Virus record (IMG/VR): IMGVR_UViG_3300005843_000029 | Coordinates: 1 to 27,949 of that record | Reading direction: 5' to 3' (one strand) | DNA: 27,949 nucleotides | Source of the DNA: a virus | Shown: piece by piece, positions 13,080-19,615 of the stretch | Layout of the letters: each line of letters begins with the position of its first letter | How positions within the stretch are numbered: the first letter of the stretch is position 1 | The notes under the pieces: generated by a model | The model's input: the letters and a program-made list of their open reading frames with translations, nothing else | What the model was told of the DNA's origin: nothing | Databases searched by the model: none | Position numbers and translations under genes: made by a program

Positions 13080-13358
13080 TTACTTCTTGTGCTTCTTTTT
13101 GGCCTGCTTGACGGCGCTGTCCTCGAGCCGCTCAGCATCGCACTTCTCGCAGGACAGGGTATCGAAGCAGTCGACGTCCTTGTCCAGAACACAGCGCGCC
13201 TCGTTGAAGAAGTGTGTCTCAGGTTTGACGTTGCCTGTGTCGTGCTGGGCAGTCAGCCCAAGCGCAACACTCTTATCGAGGTATTCCGTCCGTGACACAC
13301 AGACCCCGCGGAAGCCGCTGATGCAGTCCGTGAAGGTGTGGCCGATTGCTGCGTGCAT
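13080..13358 (-). CDS. small SH3-like phage protein, 92 aa
   Basis: The protein reads MHAAIGHTFTDCISGFRGVC, SRTEYLDKSVALGLTAQ, then HFFNEARCVLDKDVDCFDTL and a Cys/Lys-rich end (SCEKCDAER ... KQAKKKHKK). The pattern of D.ISGF.GV...RTEYL...V.L......HFF.E is that of a small phage family with a predicted SH3-like barrel found in many genomes; its role is unknown. The CEKC pair may bind metal. ATG 13358 follows AAGGACACATC. A weak promoter-like pair, TTGTGC-16-GATACG, lies about 50-80 bases upstream. Confidence 0.75.
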   Translation of the reverse strand: MHAAIGHTFTDCISGFRGVCVSRTEYLDKSVALGLTAQHDTGNVKPETHFFNEARCVLDKDVDCFDTLSCEKCDAERLEDSAVKQAKKKHKK

Positions 13359-13789
13359 GATGTGTCCTTGGTCAGGGTGAGAAGAAGTGCCACCGATCAC
13401 CGGGTGGGCTTTACTCGTATCATTGGGCCACGAGCTGGCACAAGTGCGACCTAGGCTACCTCAAACCGCAAGCGGAGATCGGTCGTGTAGGTTGTGGATG
13501 GGAGCGACCCCATGCACCTTCCCGTCACGTGTAGCTGACACCACCTAGTGTCAGTGTTTTGCTATGAGCGTTTCCCATCCCGGCACACAGGAGCAACCTA
13601 TCACCCGGGGCGAGTACTAGACATCACAGCATCGGAAGCCTGCATGCGTCCCTTAACTCTCGATCGGTTTGCTGCCGGGTGTCTAATCCGGCCCGTCGAG
13701 GCATCTGTACCGTCTGCAGGACTTGGGCCACTCTGCATGCAGAGTGAAAGAGCTTGGTGCCGATCACTCGTCGGCGGAGGTGTCTCGTC
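13359..13789. other. gene-free stretch rich in palindromes, possible structured RNA
   Basis: No supported gene lies in these 431 bases. Visible structures include CTGACAC/GTGTCAG at 13535-13554 (followed by TGTTTT on the plus strand), ATGGG/CCCAT around 13498-13514, and the perfect palindrome ACTCTGCATGCAGAGT at 13730-13745. Short words such as GGACTTGGGC are shared with the stretch at 12606-13079 (near 12720 and 13718), hinting that the two may be related structured elements. The short open frames here lack RBSs and family signals. Confidence 0.35.
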
Positions 13790-14011
13790 TCATTGTCTAT
13801 AGGCCAGATCTATAGGAGACTTATCAGGGCTGTGATTGGGTGGCGCATCGGGAACCGCGGTCGGCTTCGGCGGGTCGTGACTGCCGTGCCTCTTCTCCCG
13901 GACGGACCTCTGAGGGCTGAACGTCCCTCTCACATACTCACACGCAAGCACCATGAGGACCACCAGGAGAGCGCAGGCGCAGAGGGCGGTCAGGGTGCTT
14001 GGTGGCAGCAT
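13790..14011 (-). CDS. small signal-anchor membrane protein, 73 aa, probably leaderless
   Basis: A hydrophobic segment near the start (TALCACALLVVLMVLACEYV, residues 7-26) is followed by a basic and proline-rich tail (RGTFSPQRSVREKRHGSHDP, then PKPTAVPDAPPNHSPDK), so this is probably an N-terminally anchored membrane protein. No RBS precedes ATG 14011, but a promoter (TTGTAC, 16 bases, TATAGA) ends seven bases upstream, the same geometry as other leaderless genes of this phage. The open frame runs further upstream to 14143; that extension has no RBS and would cover the promoter. It is the first leftward gene from the divergent region. Confidence 0.5.
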   Translation of the reverse strand: MLPPSTLTALCACALLVVLMVLACEYVRGTFSPQRSVREKRHGSHDPPKPTAVPDAPPNHSPDKSPIDLAYRQ

Positions 14012-14018
14012 GGACACA

Positions 14019-14046
14019 TCTATACGCAGCGCGTTTAGGAGTACAA
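14019..14046 (-). promoter_or_regulatory. predicted leftward promoter of the divergent region
   Basis: TTGTAC (14046-14041), 16 bases and TATAGA (14024-14019) on the minus strand. Transcription would begin at or next to the ATG at 14011. Confidence 0.5.
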
Positions 14047-14068
14047 GTGTTATTTTGCAGGGCACCCC

Positions 14069-14097
14069 TTGGGCCGGGGGTGGCATACCACTACATA
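14069..14097 (+). promoter_or_regulatory. candidate rightward promoter toward the primase gene
   Basis: TTGGGC (14069-14074), 17 bases and TACATA (14092-14097). The match is only fair and the spacer is one base longer than in the repeated promoters. Nearby TTGCATATTGCAA (14123-14135) is a palindrome that could serve as an operator. Confidence 0.3.
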
Positions 14098-14150
14098 TAG
14101 CAGTGGCAGGCTTGGGCCGGCTTTGCATATTGCAAGGTACCACCCACTAA

Positions 14151-14192
14151 ACAACACGGCCCAGAGCTACTTAAAGCCCTGGGCCGTGTTGT
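14151..14192. repeat. perfect 14-base inverted repeat before the primase gene
   Basis: ACAACACGGCCCAG (14151-14164) and CTGGGCCGTGTTGT (14179-14192) pair fully around a 14-base loop. It ends 26 bases before the primase ATG and has no T-tract, so it would form a stable hairpin in the primase leader. It may be an attenuator, an mRNA-stabilising element or a barrier between the two arms. Confidence 0.85.
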
Positions 14193-14218
14193 CACCGCAC
14201 CCCGCACAAAGGGCACGA

Positions 14219-16828
14219 ATGAAAAATATCCTTGACATTAACGATGTAAAGCAGATTGTTATATCCGAATACAGCCGAGCCAGTGACACAACGGGCAGTC
14301 GCACTACGGTCGGCGAGGCACTGGAGCGCATACAAGAGGATGACGCGCTGGCCCGAACGATCGGCCGGATCCGCACCGCAACTGAAAGCGACCAGGAGCG
14401 GCTCAAGAAGAACCTCCCATCAGTAACATGGTCCGGTGAGTTCGAGCGCCGCGAGGCGAACGGCATCGTCGCGCACAGTGGGCTGGTCGTGCTCGACTAT
14501 GACGAGATGACCACTGCTGATGCCCGTGCCCTGAAGAAGCAAGTCGCTGAGTCGCCGCATGTGGTCGCTGCGTTCATCAGCCCCCGGGCGTCTGGCCTGA
14601 AGGTGCTGATGGCAGTGAGCATGCCCAAGGGCACGAACCACAAGGACGCCTATCGCACCTGCAAGGCTTATGCCCATACGCAGGGTTGGCCTGAACTGGA
14701 CACCAGTGGCAGCGACTGCTCTCGTCTGTGCTATCTGTCCACTGACCCGAAGATGTACGTGGCTGACGAGGTGACTGCTCTGATGGCCAAGCCGGGGCCG
14801 AAGCGTGAGAAGGCAGCCAAGGGCGAGACTGAGGAGGACCGCAGCGCCGAAGAGCTACTCGGTGATCTGGACAAGGTGGTGAACGGTGTCGAGCTGGAGG
14901 ACTGTGAGGCGATGCTCACGGTGCTTGACCCGAGCTGTTCGTACGAGGATTGGATGAACATCGGCATGGCCCTGCATGCTCAGTGGGGTGGCTCGGCGCT
15001 GGAGCCTGATGCGCTACAGTTGTTCCAGAGCTGGTCCTGTGGCCTGCTGTGGCATGGTGACCCGCCCGATAACTGGCAGAGCGACGATGACTGCGAGGCG
15101 AAGTGGGACTCGTTCGGCAAGCGCGGTGCTGGGGAGGACGTCACGTTGCGCTCGCTCATCAAGCGCGCTAAGGACGCCGGGTTCCAGACTGGTGCGCTCC
15201 TGCGTGAGCAAGGCACCAGTGAAGGGCTGAGCGAAGCCAAGCGCAAGGAGATCGCCAGGGCTGATGCCCGCATGCTGAAGGACGCGCTCGCTGCCATCGC
15301 TGAGGCATCGTCGGTCACCGAGCTGACAGGCGACACCGCACGCAAGATCACCGAGTTCGAGCTCTACGACAGCAGCCGCGAGACGATGATCGAGGCGTTC
15401 CAGGCCAAGTACAAGGAGCTGAGCAACGGCCAGAAGATGACCAAGAAGGCTGTCGATGAGCTGACGGCCTACAACTACTCCAGAGAGGTGACCAAGAACG
15501 GATGCCCCGAGTGGGCCGCACCGTATGTGTTCTGCCGCGAGAAAGAGGGTGCGTTCGTCTGTGTGGACACGATGTCGGTGACGGGCACCAAGGCATTCAA
15601 TATGTGCTACTCGTCGCACCTGATCACCGACGTCATGAAGGCTCAGGGCAAGCTGCACCCGTACGTCCTGCCGAGCGATCTCTTGGTCAATGCTGACCTT
15701 GTGGAGAAGGTCCATAGCACTCGCTACACACCCGGTGAAGAGCCGATCTTCGACGGGCAGGACGGCCAGCGCATGCTTAACCGTTGGAAGCCTGCCAAGG
15801 CTGAGACCGTGGACGAGCTGGTGCATGACGCTGATGAGTCGGCTGCGTGTGAGCTGTGGGCCAACCATCTGCAATGGTTGCTTGGCGAGGAGCACGGTGG
15901 CATGCTTCTGAAGTTCTTGGCTTATATCGTGCAGAACCCCGGCGAGCGTGTGCGGTGGGCGTTCCTCATGAAGGGGCCGGAAGGATGTGGCAAGACGACG
16001 ATCGTCAACGACCTGATGAGCGGCGTGCTGGGCAAGAGCAACGTGGACGTCCTCGACAACTCCACACTGATGTACACACAGTTCAACGAGTGGGCTGACT
16101 CCCGGCAGCTCTGCATCGTAGAAGAGGTGTACGTAGAGGGCCGGGCCAAGTGGGACGTCATGAACATCCTGAAGCCTGCCATCACGAACGAAGTGCTGTC
16201 CATTCACCCCAAGGGAAGGCCGAAATACAATGCTGACAACGTCACCTCATACATCATGTCCACGAACCACGCCGACGCTCTCCCACTTGCTGCTGGAGAT
16301 CGCCGTTATTATGTCTGCGAAACCCGATGGACTGGTGAGGAGTTCATCACTGATCTCGGAGGCGGTCGAAAAGCTGCCAAGTATTTCACCGCCCTTCGAG
16401 CTGCCGCCCGGGACTATGCGGGCGCGCTTCGTGGGTGGCTACTCGGGGTGGACCTTGCAGGGTTCGATCCCAATCGTGCCCCCAAGTCGGCCGGGAAGAA
16501 CCGCATGATGCAGATGTCCAAGAGCGACCTGCAGGTGGCAGTGGAGGAGATCATCGCCGACGAGGTGTGCGCCACGGTCTGCAACTCTGCCATCGAGATC
16601 GAGACACTCAAGGGGCTGCTCGTGGACAAGGGCGAGCAGGCATCGGGGCAGTACCTCGGTCGGCTGCTCAGGTCCATGGGGTATGAGCCTGCAGGACGGT
16701 ACGAGATTGGGCCAGTCAAGGGGCGCCCGGGGACAGTCAAGAGCTACTGGTGCGTGCGTCGGGAGCACCTCGATGCCATGGCTAAAACCAAGCACAAAGC
16801 GGAGTATTTGAGGGGTGTAGTTGCGTGA
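14219..16828 (+). CDS. primase-helicase: VirE-N/AEP-like, PriCT-2 and SF3 helicase
   Basis: The 869 aa protein has three parts. Residues about 40-190 resemble the VirE N-terminal/BT4734-type primase-associated domain (GLVVLDYDEM, SPRASGLKVLMAV). Residues about 219-325 match PriCT-2 (AMLTVLDPSCSYEDWMNIGM, ALHAQWGG, AKWDSFG). Residues about 560-720 are an SF3 helicase of the DUF5906 kind: GPEGCGKTT (Walker A, 586-594), LCIVEEVY (Walker B, about 631), and IMSTNHADALPL (sensor, about 678). It should prime and unwind DNA at the fork with the polymerase and SSB of the left arm. ATG 14219 has AAAGGG seven bases upstream. Near 16260-16440 codon use becomes more AT-rich. Confidence 0.93.
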   Translation: MKNILDINDVKQIVISEYSRASDTTGSRTTVGEALERIQEDDALARTIGRIRTATESDQERLKKNLPSVTWSGEFERREANGIVAHSGLVVLDYDEMTTADARALKKQVAESPHVVAAFISPRASGLKVLMAVSMPKGTNHKDAYRTCKAYAHTQGWPELDTSGSDCSRLCYLSTDPKMYVADEVTALMAKPGPKREKAAKGETEEDRSAEELLGDLDKVVNGVELEDCEAMLTVLDPSCSYEDWMNIGMALHAQWGGSALEPDALQLFQSWSCGLLWHGDPPDNWQSDDDCEAKWDSFGKRGAGEDVTLRSLIKRAKDAGFQTGALLREQGTSEGLSEAKRKEIARADARMLKDALAAIAEASSVTELTGDTARKITEFELYDSSRETMIEAFQAKYKELSNGQKMTKKAVDELTAYNYSREVTKNGCPEWAAPYVFCREKEGAFVCVDTMSVTGTKAFNMCYSSHLITDVMKAQGKLHPYVLPSDLLVNADLVEKVHSTRYTPGEEPIFDGQDGQRMLNRWKPAKAETVDELVHDADESAACELWANHLQWLLGEEHGGMLLKFLAYIVQNPGERVRWAFLMKGPEGCGKTTIVNDLMSGVLGKSNVDVLDNSTLMYTQFNEWADSRQLCIVEEVYVEGRAKWDVMNILKPAITNEVLSIHPKGRPKYNADNVTSYIMSTNHADALPLAAGDRRYYVCETRWTGEEFITDLGGGRKAAKYFTALRAAARDYAGALRGWLLGVDLAGFDPNRAPKSAGKNRMMQMSKSDLQVAVEEIIADEVCATVCNSAIEIETLKGLLVDKGEQASGQYLGRLLRSMGYEPAGRYEIGPVKGRPGTVKSYWCVRREHLDAMAKTKHKAEYLRGVVA

Positions 16829-16835
16829 CAAATGT

Positions 16836-16867
16836 GCCCCCTCTTGCCGGGTGGGCAAAGAGGGGGC
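16836..16867 (+). terminator. hairpin terminator after the primase gene
   Basis: GCCCCCTCTTGCC and GGCAAAGAGGGGGC pair with one bulged A around a short loop, starting eight bases after the primase stop. The following T-run is weak and distant (CAGTTTTG near 16880), so termination may be partial. The stem also contains two of the six GAGGGGG words of this region. Confidence 0.6.
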
Positions 16868-17189
16868 CGAGGCAAAGTGGCAGTTTTGATGTGAAAGTGA
16901 AAGGGTCAAGTCACTAAAAGTTGCAGTTTGGAAGGACAGCGGGGGTATATGAGGGGGTATTGAGAGGGGGCAGAAGAGTGGGTGGGTTTTTACCGTGATT
17001 TCTTTATAAATATAGTACTTACCCCCTCTTTAAGACTCTTAGTTTAACAATAAAAGTTGTAGAAGCTGTTACAGATAAAATTCTATATAGGCAGTAGCCC
17101 AGGTTTTTAAGAGGGGGTGTGGGTGGGTTCGGCCAGCGCCCGCCCGGCATGGGGGTAAACCTGAGAGGCAGTTAGCTGAAAGAAAGGTG
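16868..17189. other. AT-rich, GAGGGGG-repeat region; candidate replication origin
   Basis: No gene is seen between the primase terminator and the first small-gene promoter. With the terminator stem included, GAGGGGG occurs six times on the two strands: 16837-16843 (reverse), 16860-16866, 16951-16957, 16964-16970, 17022-17028 (reverse) and 17111-17117. The last two lie in a ten-base inverted repeat ACCCCCTCTT/AAGAGGGGGT (17021-17030, 17109-17118) that encloses an 78-base AT-rich core. Repeated words beside an AT-rich core, next to the primase-helicase gene, is the usual plan of a phage origin. It could instead be a control region for the small genes. Confidence 0.45.
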
Positions 17190-17217
17190 TTGCGTTCTGT
17201 GAGATGGCGCCTATCAC
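17190..17217 (+). promoter_or_regulatory. repeated phage promoter, copy 1 (leaderless)
   Basis: AAGAAAGGTG, TTGCGT (17190-17195), 16 bases, TATCAC (17212-17217). The ATG of the next gene begins six bases after the -10, so transcription should start at the start codon. Confidence 0.7.
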
Positions 17218-17223
17218 TTGGGC

Positions 17224-17499
17224 ATGAACGCCAACGAAATTGCCGCTCGTCTTCTCAACTCCTTGTGTGGCGACAACGGTGCCACTCTCACCCCGGACGA
17301 CCGGTTGTGGCACGCCATGCGCATCGCTGCTGTGATTGCCCCCGCAGTGCGGTCCGGGTGGGCGCCCGACGAGCAGGAGATTGAGACCCTGTGTTGTGGC
17401 GAAATGGGTGAGATGGAGCGGGCCACCACAGCAATCCCAGCGAACTGTGGTGACAACCTGCACAACGAACTTGAAATGGCGTTTGAAAGCCTTCAGTGA
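17224..17499 (+). CDS. hypothetical protein, 91 aa, probably leaderless
   Basis: Begins MNANEIAARLLNSLCGDNG and continues with LWHAMRIAAVIAPAVRSGW and EIETLCCGEMGEMERATTA. The protein is mostly helical by residue pattern, with three cysteines, and I do not recognise it. There is no Shine-Dalgarno sequence; instead ATG 17224 lies six bases after a TATCAC -10, so the mRNA probably starts at the AUG. A TTG six bases earlier is inside the expected promoter gap and is rejected. The next promoter overlaps its stop codon region. Confidence 0.7.
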   Translation: MNANEIAARLLNSLCGDNGATLTPDDRLWHAMRIAAVIAPAVRSGWAPDEQEIETLCCGEMGEMERATTAIPANCGDNLHNELEMAFESLQ

Positions 17500-17509
17500 A
17501 AGAAAGGTG

Positions 17510-17537
17510 TTGCGTTCCGTGAGACGGCGCTTATCAC
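17510..17537 (+). promoter_or_regulatory. repeated phage promoter, copy 2
   Basis: AAGAAAGGTG, TTGCGT (17510-17515), 16 bases, TATCAC (17532-17537). About 40 bases around it are nearly identical to copy 1, differing mainly in the spacer (CCGTGAGACGG in place of CTGTGAGATGG). Confidence 0.7.
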
Positions 17538-17554
17538 TTGGGTATCACACAGCC

Positions 17555-17573
17555 GGGCCAAGTGCCCAAGGAG
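17555..17573 (+). promoter_or_regulatory. leader hairpin plus RBS of the 17579 gene
   Basis: GGGC (17555-17558), loop CAAGT, GCCC (17564-17567), then AAGGAG (17568-17573) directly after the stem. The predicted transcript starts near 17544, so the hairpin is close to the mRNA 5' end. Confidence 0.7.
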
Positions 17574-17578
17574 CGAGC

Positions 17579-17830
17579 ATGAAGAAGGTCACCCCTGAGC
17601 ATGCCGACAAAAAGCATGGCCTGATCACCTATGACCAAACGTGGGTCCACGAGAAGAACGACACCGTCCTGATCGTCGCGCAGAATTGCCCGGACGGTGA
17701 GGCTGGCAAGCAGGAGTGGCACGTTGAGGTTCTGGAAGAAGGGAAGCCCAAGGTTCACATAGTGGTGCCCAATGAAGAAGCCGCGCTCGTGGCGATGGCG
17801 GTCTTCATCTCCGCAACCTTTATCCTCTAG
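17579..17830 (+). CDS. hypothetical protein, 83 aa
   Basis: Starts MKKVTPEHADKKHGLITYDQ after AAGGAGCGAGC and the hairpin leader, and has its own promoter. The middle is a strand-rich segment (TVLIVAQNCPDGEAGKQEW, HVEVLEEGKPKVHIVVPN), and the end is hydrophobic (ALVAMAVFISATFIL), which may be a C-terminal membrane anchor or a buried helix. No family recognised. It belongs to the set of small early-type genes between primase and terminase. Confidence 0.7.
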   Translation: MKKVTPEHADKKHGLITYDQTWVHEKNDTVLIVAQNCPDGEAGKQEWHVEVLEEGKPKVHIVVPNEEAALVAMAVFISATFIL

Positions 17831-17842
17831 TGACTTAGGCTC

Positions 17843-17874
17843 GTCTCACAGAATGTTGTTGCGTTCTGTGAGAC
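17843..17874. repeat. perfect 11-base inverted repeat over promoter copy 3
   Basis: GTCTCACAGAA (17843-17853) and TTCTGTGAGAC (17864-17874) with a ten-base gap that holds most of the -35 hexamer. No T-tract follows. The placement suits an operator for a dimeric repressor, and the right arm GTGAGAC is also present in the spacers of promoter copies 1 and 2 (GTGAGAT, GTGAGAC). Confidence 0.8.
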
Positions 17875-17886
17875 GGGTACTATCTT
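17859..17886 (+). promoter_or_regulatory. repeated phage promoter, copy 3 (leaderless, with operator)
   Basis: TTGCGT (17859-17864), 16 bases, TATCTT (17881-17886), then six bases to ATG 17893. The spacing to the start codon is identical to copy 1. Confidence 0.7.
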
Positions 17887-17892
17887 TCAGGC

Positions 17893-18165
17893 ATGAACAC
17901 CAATGGCACGAACGCAGCGAAGTGGGGAGAGGAAGCCAAGCAGGAGGAAGCTGAACTCGCTAAGTGGGACGCCATTCGTAAGGTGGCGCTTAACATGATG
18001 CGCGCCCACATCTCAACTGGAAAAGACCAGGGCTACAGCGCTGAGTCCGTGGAAGAGAACCTCATGGACACCTTAGTAGATGAAGGGTATGGCAAGAACC
18101 CCGACCAGCTTGACTACATGGTGCGTGTCATTCAGCACCACTTCACGACCGCATGGAACGCCTGA
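17893..18165 (+). CDS. hypothetical protein, 90 aa, probably leaderless
   Basis: Begins MNTNGTNAAKWGEEAKQEEA, then ELAKWDAIRKVALNMMRAHI and a mixed C-terminal part (DTLVDEGYGKNPDQLDYMVR, VIQHHFTTAWNA). It is charged and helical, with no recognised domain. As at 17224 there is no Shine-Dalgarno sequence and the ATG lies six bases after the -10, so a leaderless mRNA is expected. The upstream inverted repeat suggests controlled expression. Confidence 0.7.
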   Translation: MNTNGTNAAKWGEEAKQEEAELAKWDAIRKVALNMMRAHISTGKDQGYSAESVEENLMDTLVDEGYGKNPDQLDYMVRVIQHHFTTAWNA

Positions 18166-18175
18166 AAGAAAGGTA

Positions 18176-18203
18176 TTGCAGGCTCTCACGGGTCTGTTAT
18201 CAC
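18176..18203 (+). promoter_or_regulatory. repeated phage promoter, copy 4
   Basis: AAGAAAGGTA, TTGCAG (18176-18181), 16 bases, TATCAC (18198-18203). Both hexamers equal those of the leftward promoter at 5886-5913. Confidence 0.7.
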
Positions 18204-18217
18204 TCAGCCATACAGCC

Positions 18218-18236
18218 GGGCTAAGTGCCCAAGGAG
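18218..18236 (+). promoter_or_regulatory. leader hairpin plus RBS of the 18243 gene
   Basis: GGGC (18218-18221), loop TAAGT, GCCC (18227-18230), AAGGAG (18231-18236). The loop differs by one base from the copy at 17555. Confidence 0.7.
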
Positions 18237-18242
18237 CTCATC

Positions 18243-18512
18243 ATGGCATATCGCCACATCCCCGGAAACGGCCTTCTCGATATCCCTAAGCTGCATGCAC
18301 CCGGGCACAACGCCATCGAAGAGATGGTGGCCCACATCAATTTCGTCATGGTTGCGCGCCGCACCAATCTGAGTGTCCGCATGGGCAAAATGGGTGTGAA
18401 CTACAATCACAGTCAGTATATCATGCTCCGCTTGCTGAATCGTCACAACCGCCTCGACGACCAGGGCAAGCAGATTCTGGCCCGTCTCACGGCCCATGCG
18501 AAGGGCGTATGA
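18243..18512 (+). CDS. hypothetical protein, 89 aa
   Basis: ATG 18243 follows AAGGAGCTCATC. The protein (MAYRHIPGNGLLDIPKLHAP, then NAIEEMVAHINFVMVARR and ILARLTAHAKGV) is compact and helical with several histidines. It is not recognised. An in-frame earlier ATG at 18225 lies inside the hairpin and is not used. Its stop overlaps a possible next start at 18509 (ATGA). Confidence 0.7.
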   Translation: MAYRHIPGNGLLDIPKLHAPGHNAIEEMVAHINFVMVARRTNLSVRMGKMGVNYNHSQYIMLRLLNRHNRLDDQGKQILARLTAHAKGV

Positions 18513-18784
18513 ACCGCCTTCTCCCTCCCAACTCCTGCGGCGGCACAATCTTCGACGATGTGGTCGAGTGGGTGTACTCGTGGGTCTGCAGAACCTTCAA
18601 GAAAGACAGTCATGGACCCCGTGTACTTCCCCGAAGCCAACGCCATTCTCCGGGCACCCGCTGGCGCAACCAACATCGAAGACTTGCCCGTGGCCCACGT
18701 CCGGTTCGGCGACGGCGCGTCGGGCTGTGTGTCATGCTGGCAACTTACCGACCAGGAGCTCGAGGACATCATCAAGACTCGTAG
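18509..18784 (+). CDS. possible small protein overlapping the next gene
   Basis: ATG 18509 forms an ATGA overlap with the previous stop. The first 33 residues (MNRLLPPNSCGGTIFDDVVE, then WVYSWVCRTFKK) look like a real small protein with an amphipathic or membrane-associated helix. After 18612 the frame overlaps the better-supported 18612-18857 gene for 173 bases and reads as an arginine-rich shadow. Either a true overlapping gene or a short gene whose end is blurred by a frameshift; no RBS beyond the coupling is seen. Confidence 0.35.
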   Translation: MNRLLPPNSCGGTIFDDVVEWVYSWVCRTFKKDSHGPRVLPRSQRHSPGTRWRNQHRRLARGPRPVRRRRVGLCVMLATYRPGARGHHQDS

Positions 18785-18857
18785 GGTCTACCTCACTGTG
18801 TTGGCTCGTCTGCAACCACCTGTCTCCGTGTCAGTCAACAACCCATTGAAAGGGTGA
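18612..18857 (+). CDS. hypothetical protein, 81 aa
   Basis: ATG 18612 follows AAGAAAGACAGTC. The protein reads MDPVYFPEANAILRAPAGAT, then NIEDLPVAHVRFGDGASGCV and CWQLTDQELEDIIKTRRVYL, ending LARLQPPVSVSVNNPLKG. The central CWQLTDQELEDIIKTRRVYL resembles a widespread small phage/prophage family with a conserved W.LTdeEl..I..tg.vwl pattern of unknown role. Spacing of four bases to the next ATG places it in a run of small co-transcribed genes. Confidence 0.7.
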   Translation: MDPVYFPEANAILRAPAGATNIEDLPVAHVRFGDGASGCVSCWQLTDQELEDIIKTRRVYLTVLARLQPPVSVSVNNPLKG

Positions 18858-18860
18858 ACT

Positions 18861-19076
18861 ATGGATACCCCAGCAATTGGTTCTCGGTGGGTGCGTAAGG
18901 TGCCTCAGACACTCGGGGACTCGCACCATGGATACGAAGTGACTGCCATCACCAATATTGCCCATTCACATCCGGGCCACCCGCCCCAGGTCGTGTATCG
19001 TGGCGACAATGGCCATTGGTGGAGCCTCCCGCTGGCGGAATGGCCCGGGAGCCTAAAGCCAGAAGTTAAGAGTTGA
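18861..19076 (+). CDS. small phage protein, 71 aa, GxxW...VVYRGDNGHWWSLPLxxW type
   Basis: ATG 18861 follows AAAGGGTGAACT. The sequence MDTPAIGSRWVRK, YEVTAITNIAHS and PQVVYRGDNGHWWSLPLAEW fits a small beta-barrel family seen in many phages, in which a GxxW start is followed by Y.V..I.N and a V.Y.G.NG..WS.PL..W end. Function unknown. It is probably translated from the same transcript as its neighbours. Confidence 0.75.
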   Translation: MDTPAIGSRWVRKVPQTLGDSHHGYEVTAITNIAHSHPGHPPQVVYRGDNGHWWSLPLAEWPGSLKPEVKS

Positions 19077-19078
19077 CC

Positions 19079-19303
19079 GTGAAGAAACACGACCCTTGGC
19101 TGTACTACGTCTGTTACGTGCCGGCGACCTCGCTGATGCCCGCGACGTCCTTCAAGCTGTACAAGCCTGCAGGCATCAGCATTCAGCGGACGGCCCTGCA
19201 GAAGTACAACGCCAAGCGAGTCGCAACGAACCTCCCCGTTCTCACTTGCCTGCCCCTTCACACCACCTTCCGGAAAACCACTTGGTTTCCTTCAAACGCT
19301 TGA
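19079..19303 (+). CDS. hypothetical protein, 74 aa
   Basis: A GTG start at 19079 is chosen three bases after the previous stop, with TAAGAG seven bases upstream; TTG 19073 is another possibility. The protein (MKKHDPWLYYVCYVPATSLM, SFKLYKPAGISIQRTALQKY) is basic and not recognised. A different frame across this stretch is also open but lacks a start signal before 19318. Confidence 0.5.
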   Translation: MKKHDPWLYYVCYVPATSLMPATSFKLYKPAGISIQRTALQKYNAKRVATNLPVLTCLPLHTTFRKTTWFPSNA

Positions 19304-19317
19304 TAAGGTCAGCCACC

Positions 19318-19611
19318 ATGAACACCGACATCCACCCTTCTCAACCCACCGTCGTTTGTTGTGGTGCCCTCAGTGATGGGGACGCCTTCATCACTGAGGA
19401 GGATTACAACAAGACTATCAGTCACCGCGAAGAGTACGACGGCCTTGATAACGAACCCCGCATCATGGTGGTGTTGAAGAAAGGCAGAGAGCTCCACCCG
19501 CCGAAAGGCACTACTCACTGTGCGGTGTTGAACGACGGTATGGTGCTGGCAGTCCCCAATGATACCCGTGTCCTGCTGATGGCCAGCCGCGGTTTCGAAG
19601 TGAAGAAGTAG
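19318..19611 (+). CDS. hypothetical protein, 97 aa
   Basis: ATG 19318 follows ATAAGGTCAGCCACC. The protein (MNTDIHPSQPTVVCCGALSD, RIMVVLKKGRELHPPKG, CAVLNDGMVLAVPNDTRVLL) shows alternating strands and turns, suggesting a small beta-rich fold. The family is not recognised. The open frame upstream of 19318 is a shadow of the previous gene. Confidence 0.65.
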   Translation: MNTDIHPSQPTVVCCGALSDGDAFITEEDYNKTISHREEYDGLDNEPRIMVVLKKGRELHPPKGTTHCAVLNDGMVLAVPNDTRVLLMASRGFEVKK

Positions 19612-19615
19612 TACC

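Noticed and set aside
13535-13560. Rightward Rho-independent terminator at the CTGACAC/GTGTCAG stem followed by TGTTTT
   Set aside because: No rightward gene ends before it, and the T-run is short and interrupted; it is listed only as a stem.
15014-16207. 397-codon open frame on the minus strand opposite the primase-helicase gene
   Set aside because: Shadow of the SF3 helicase frame, with no motifs of its own.
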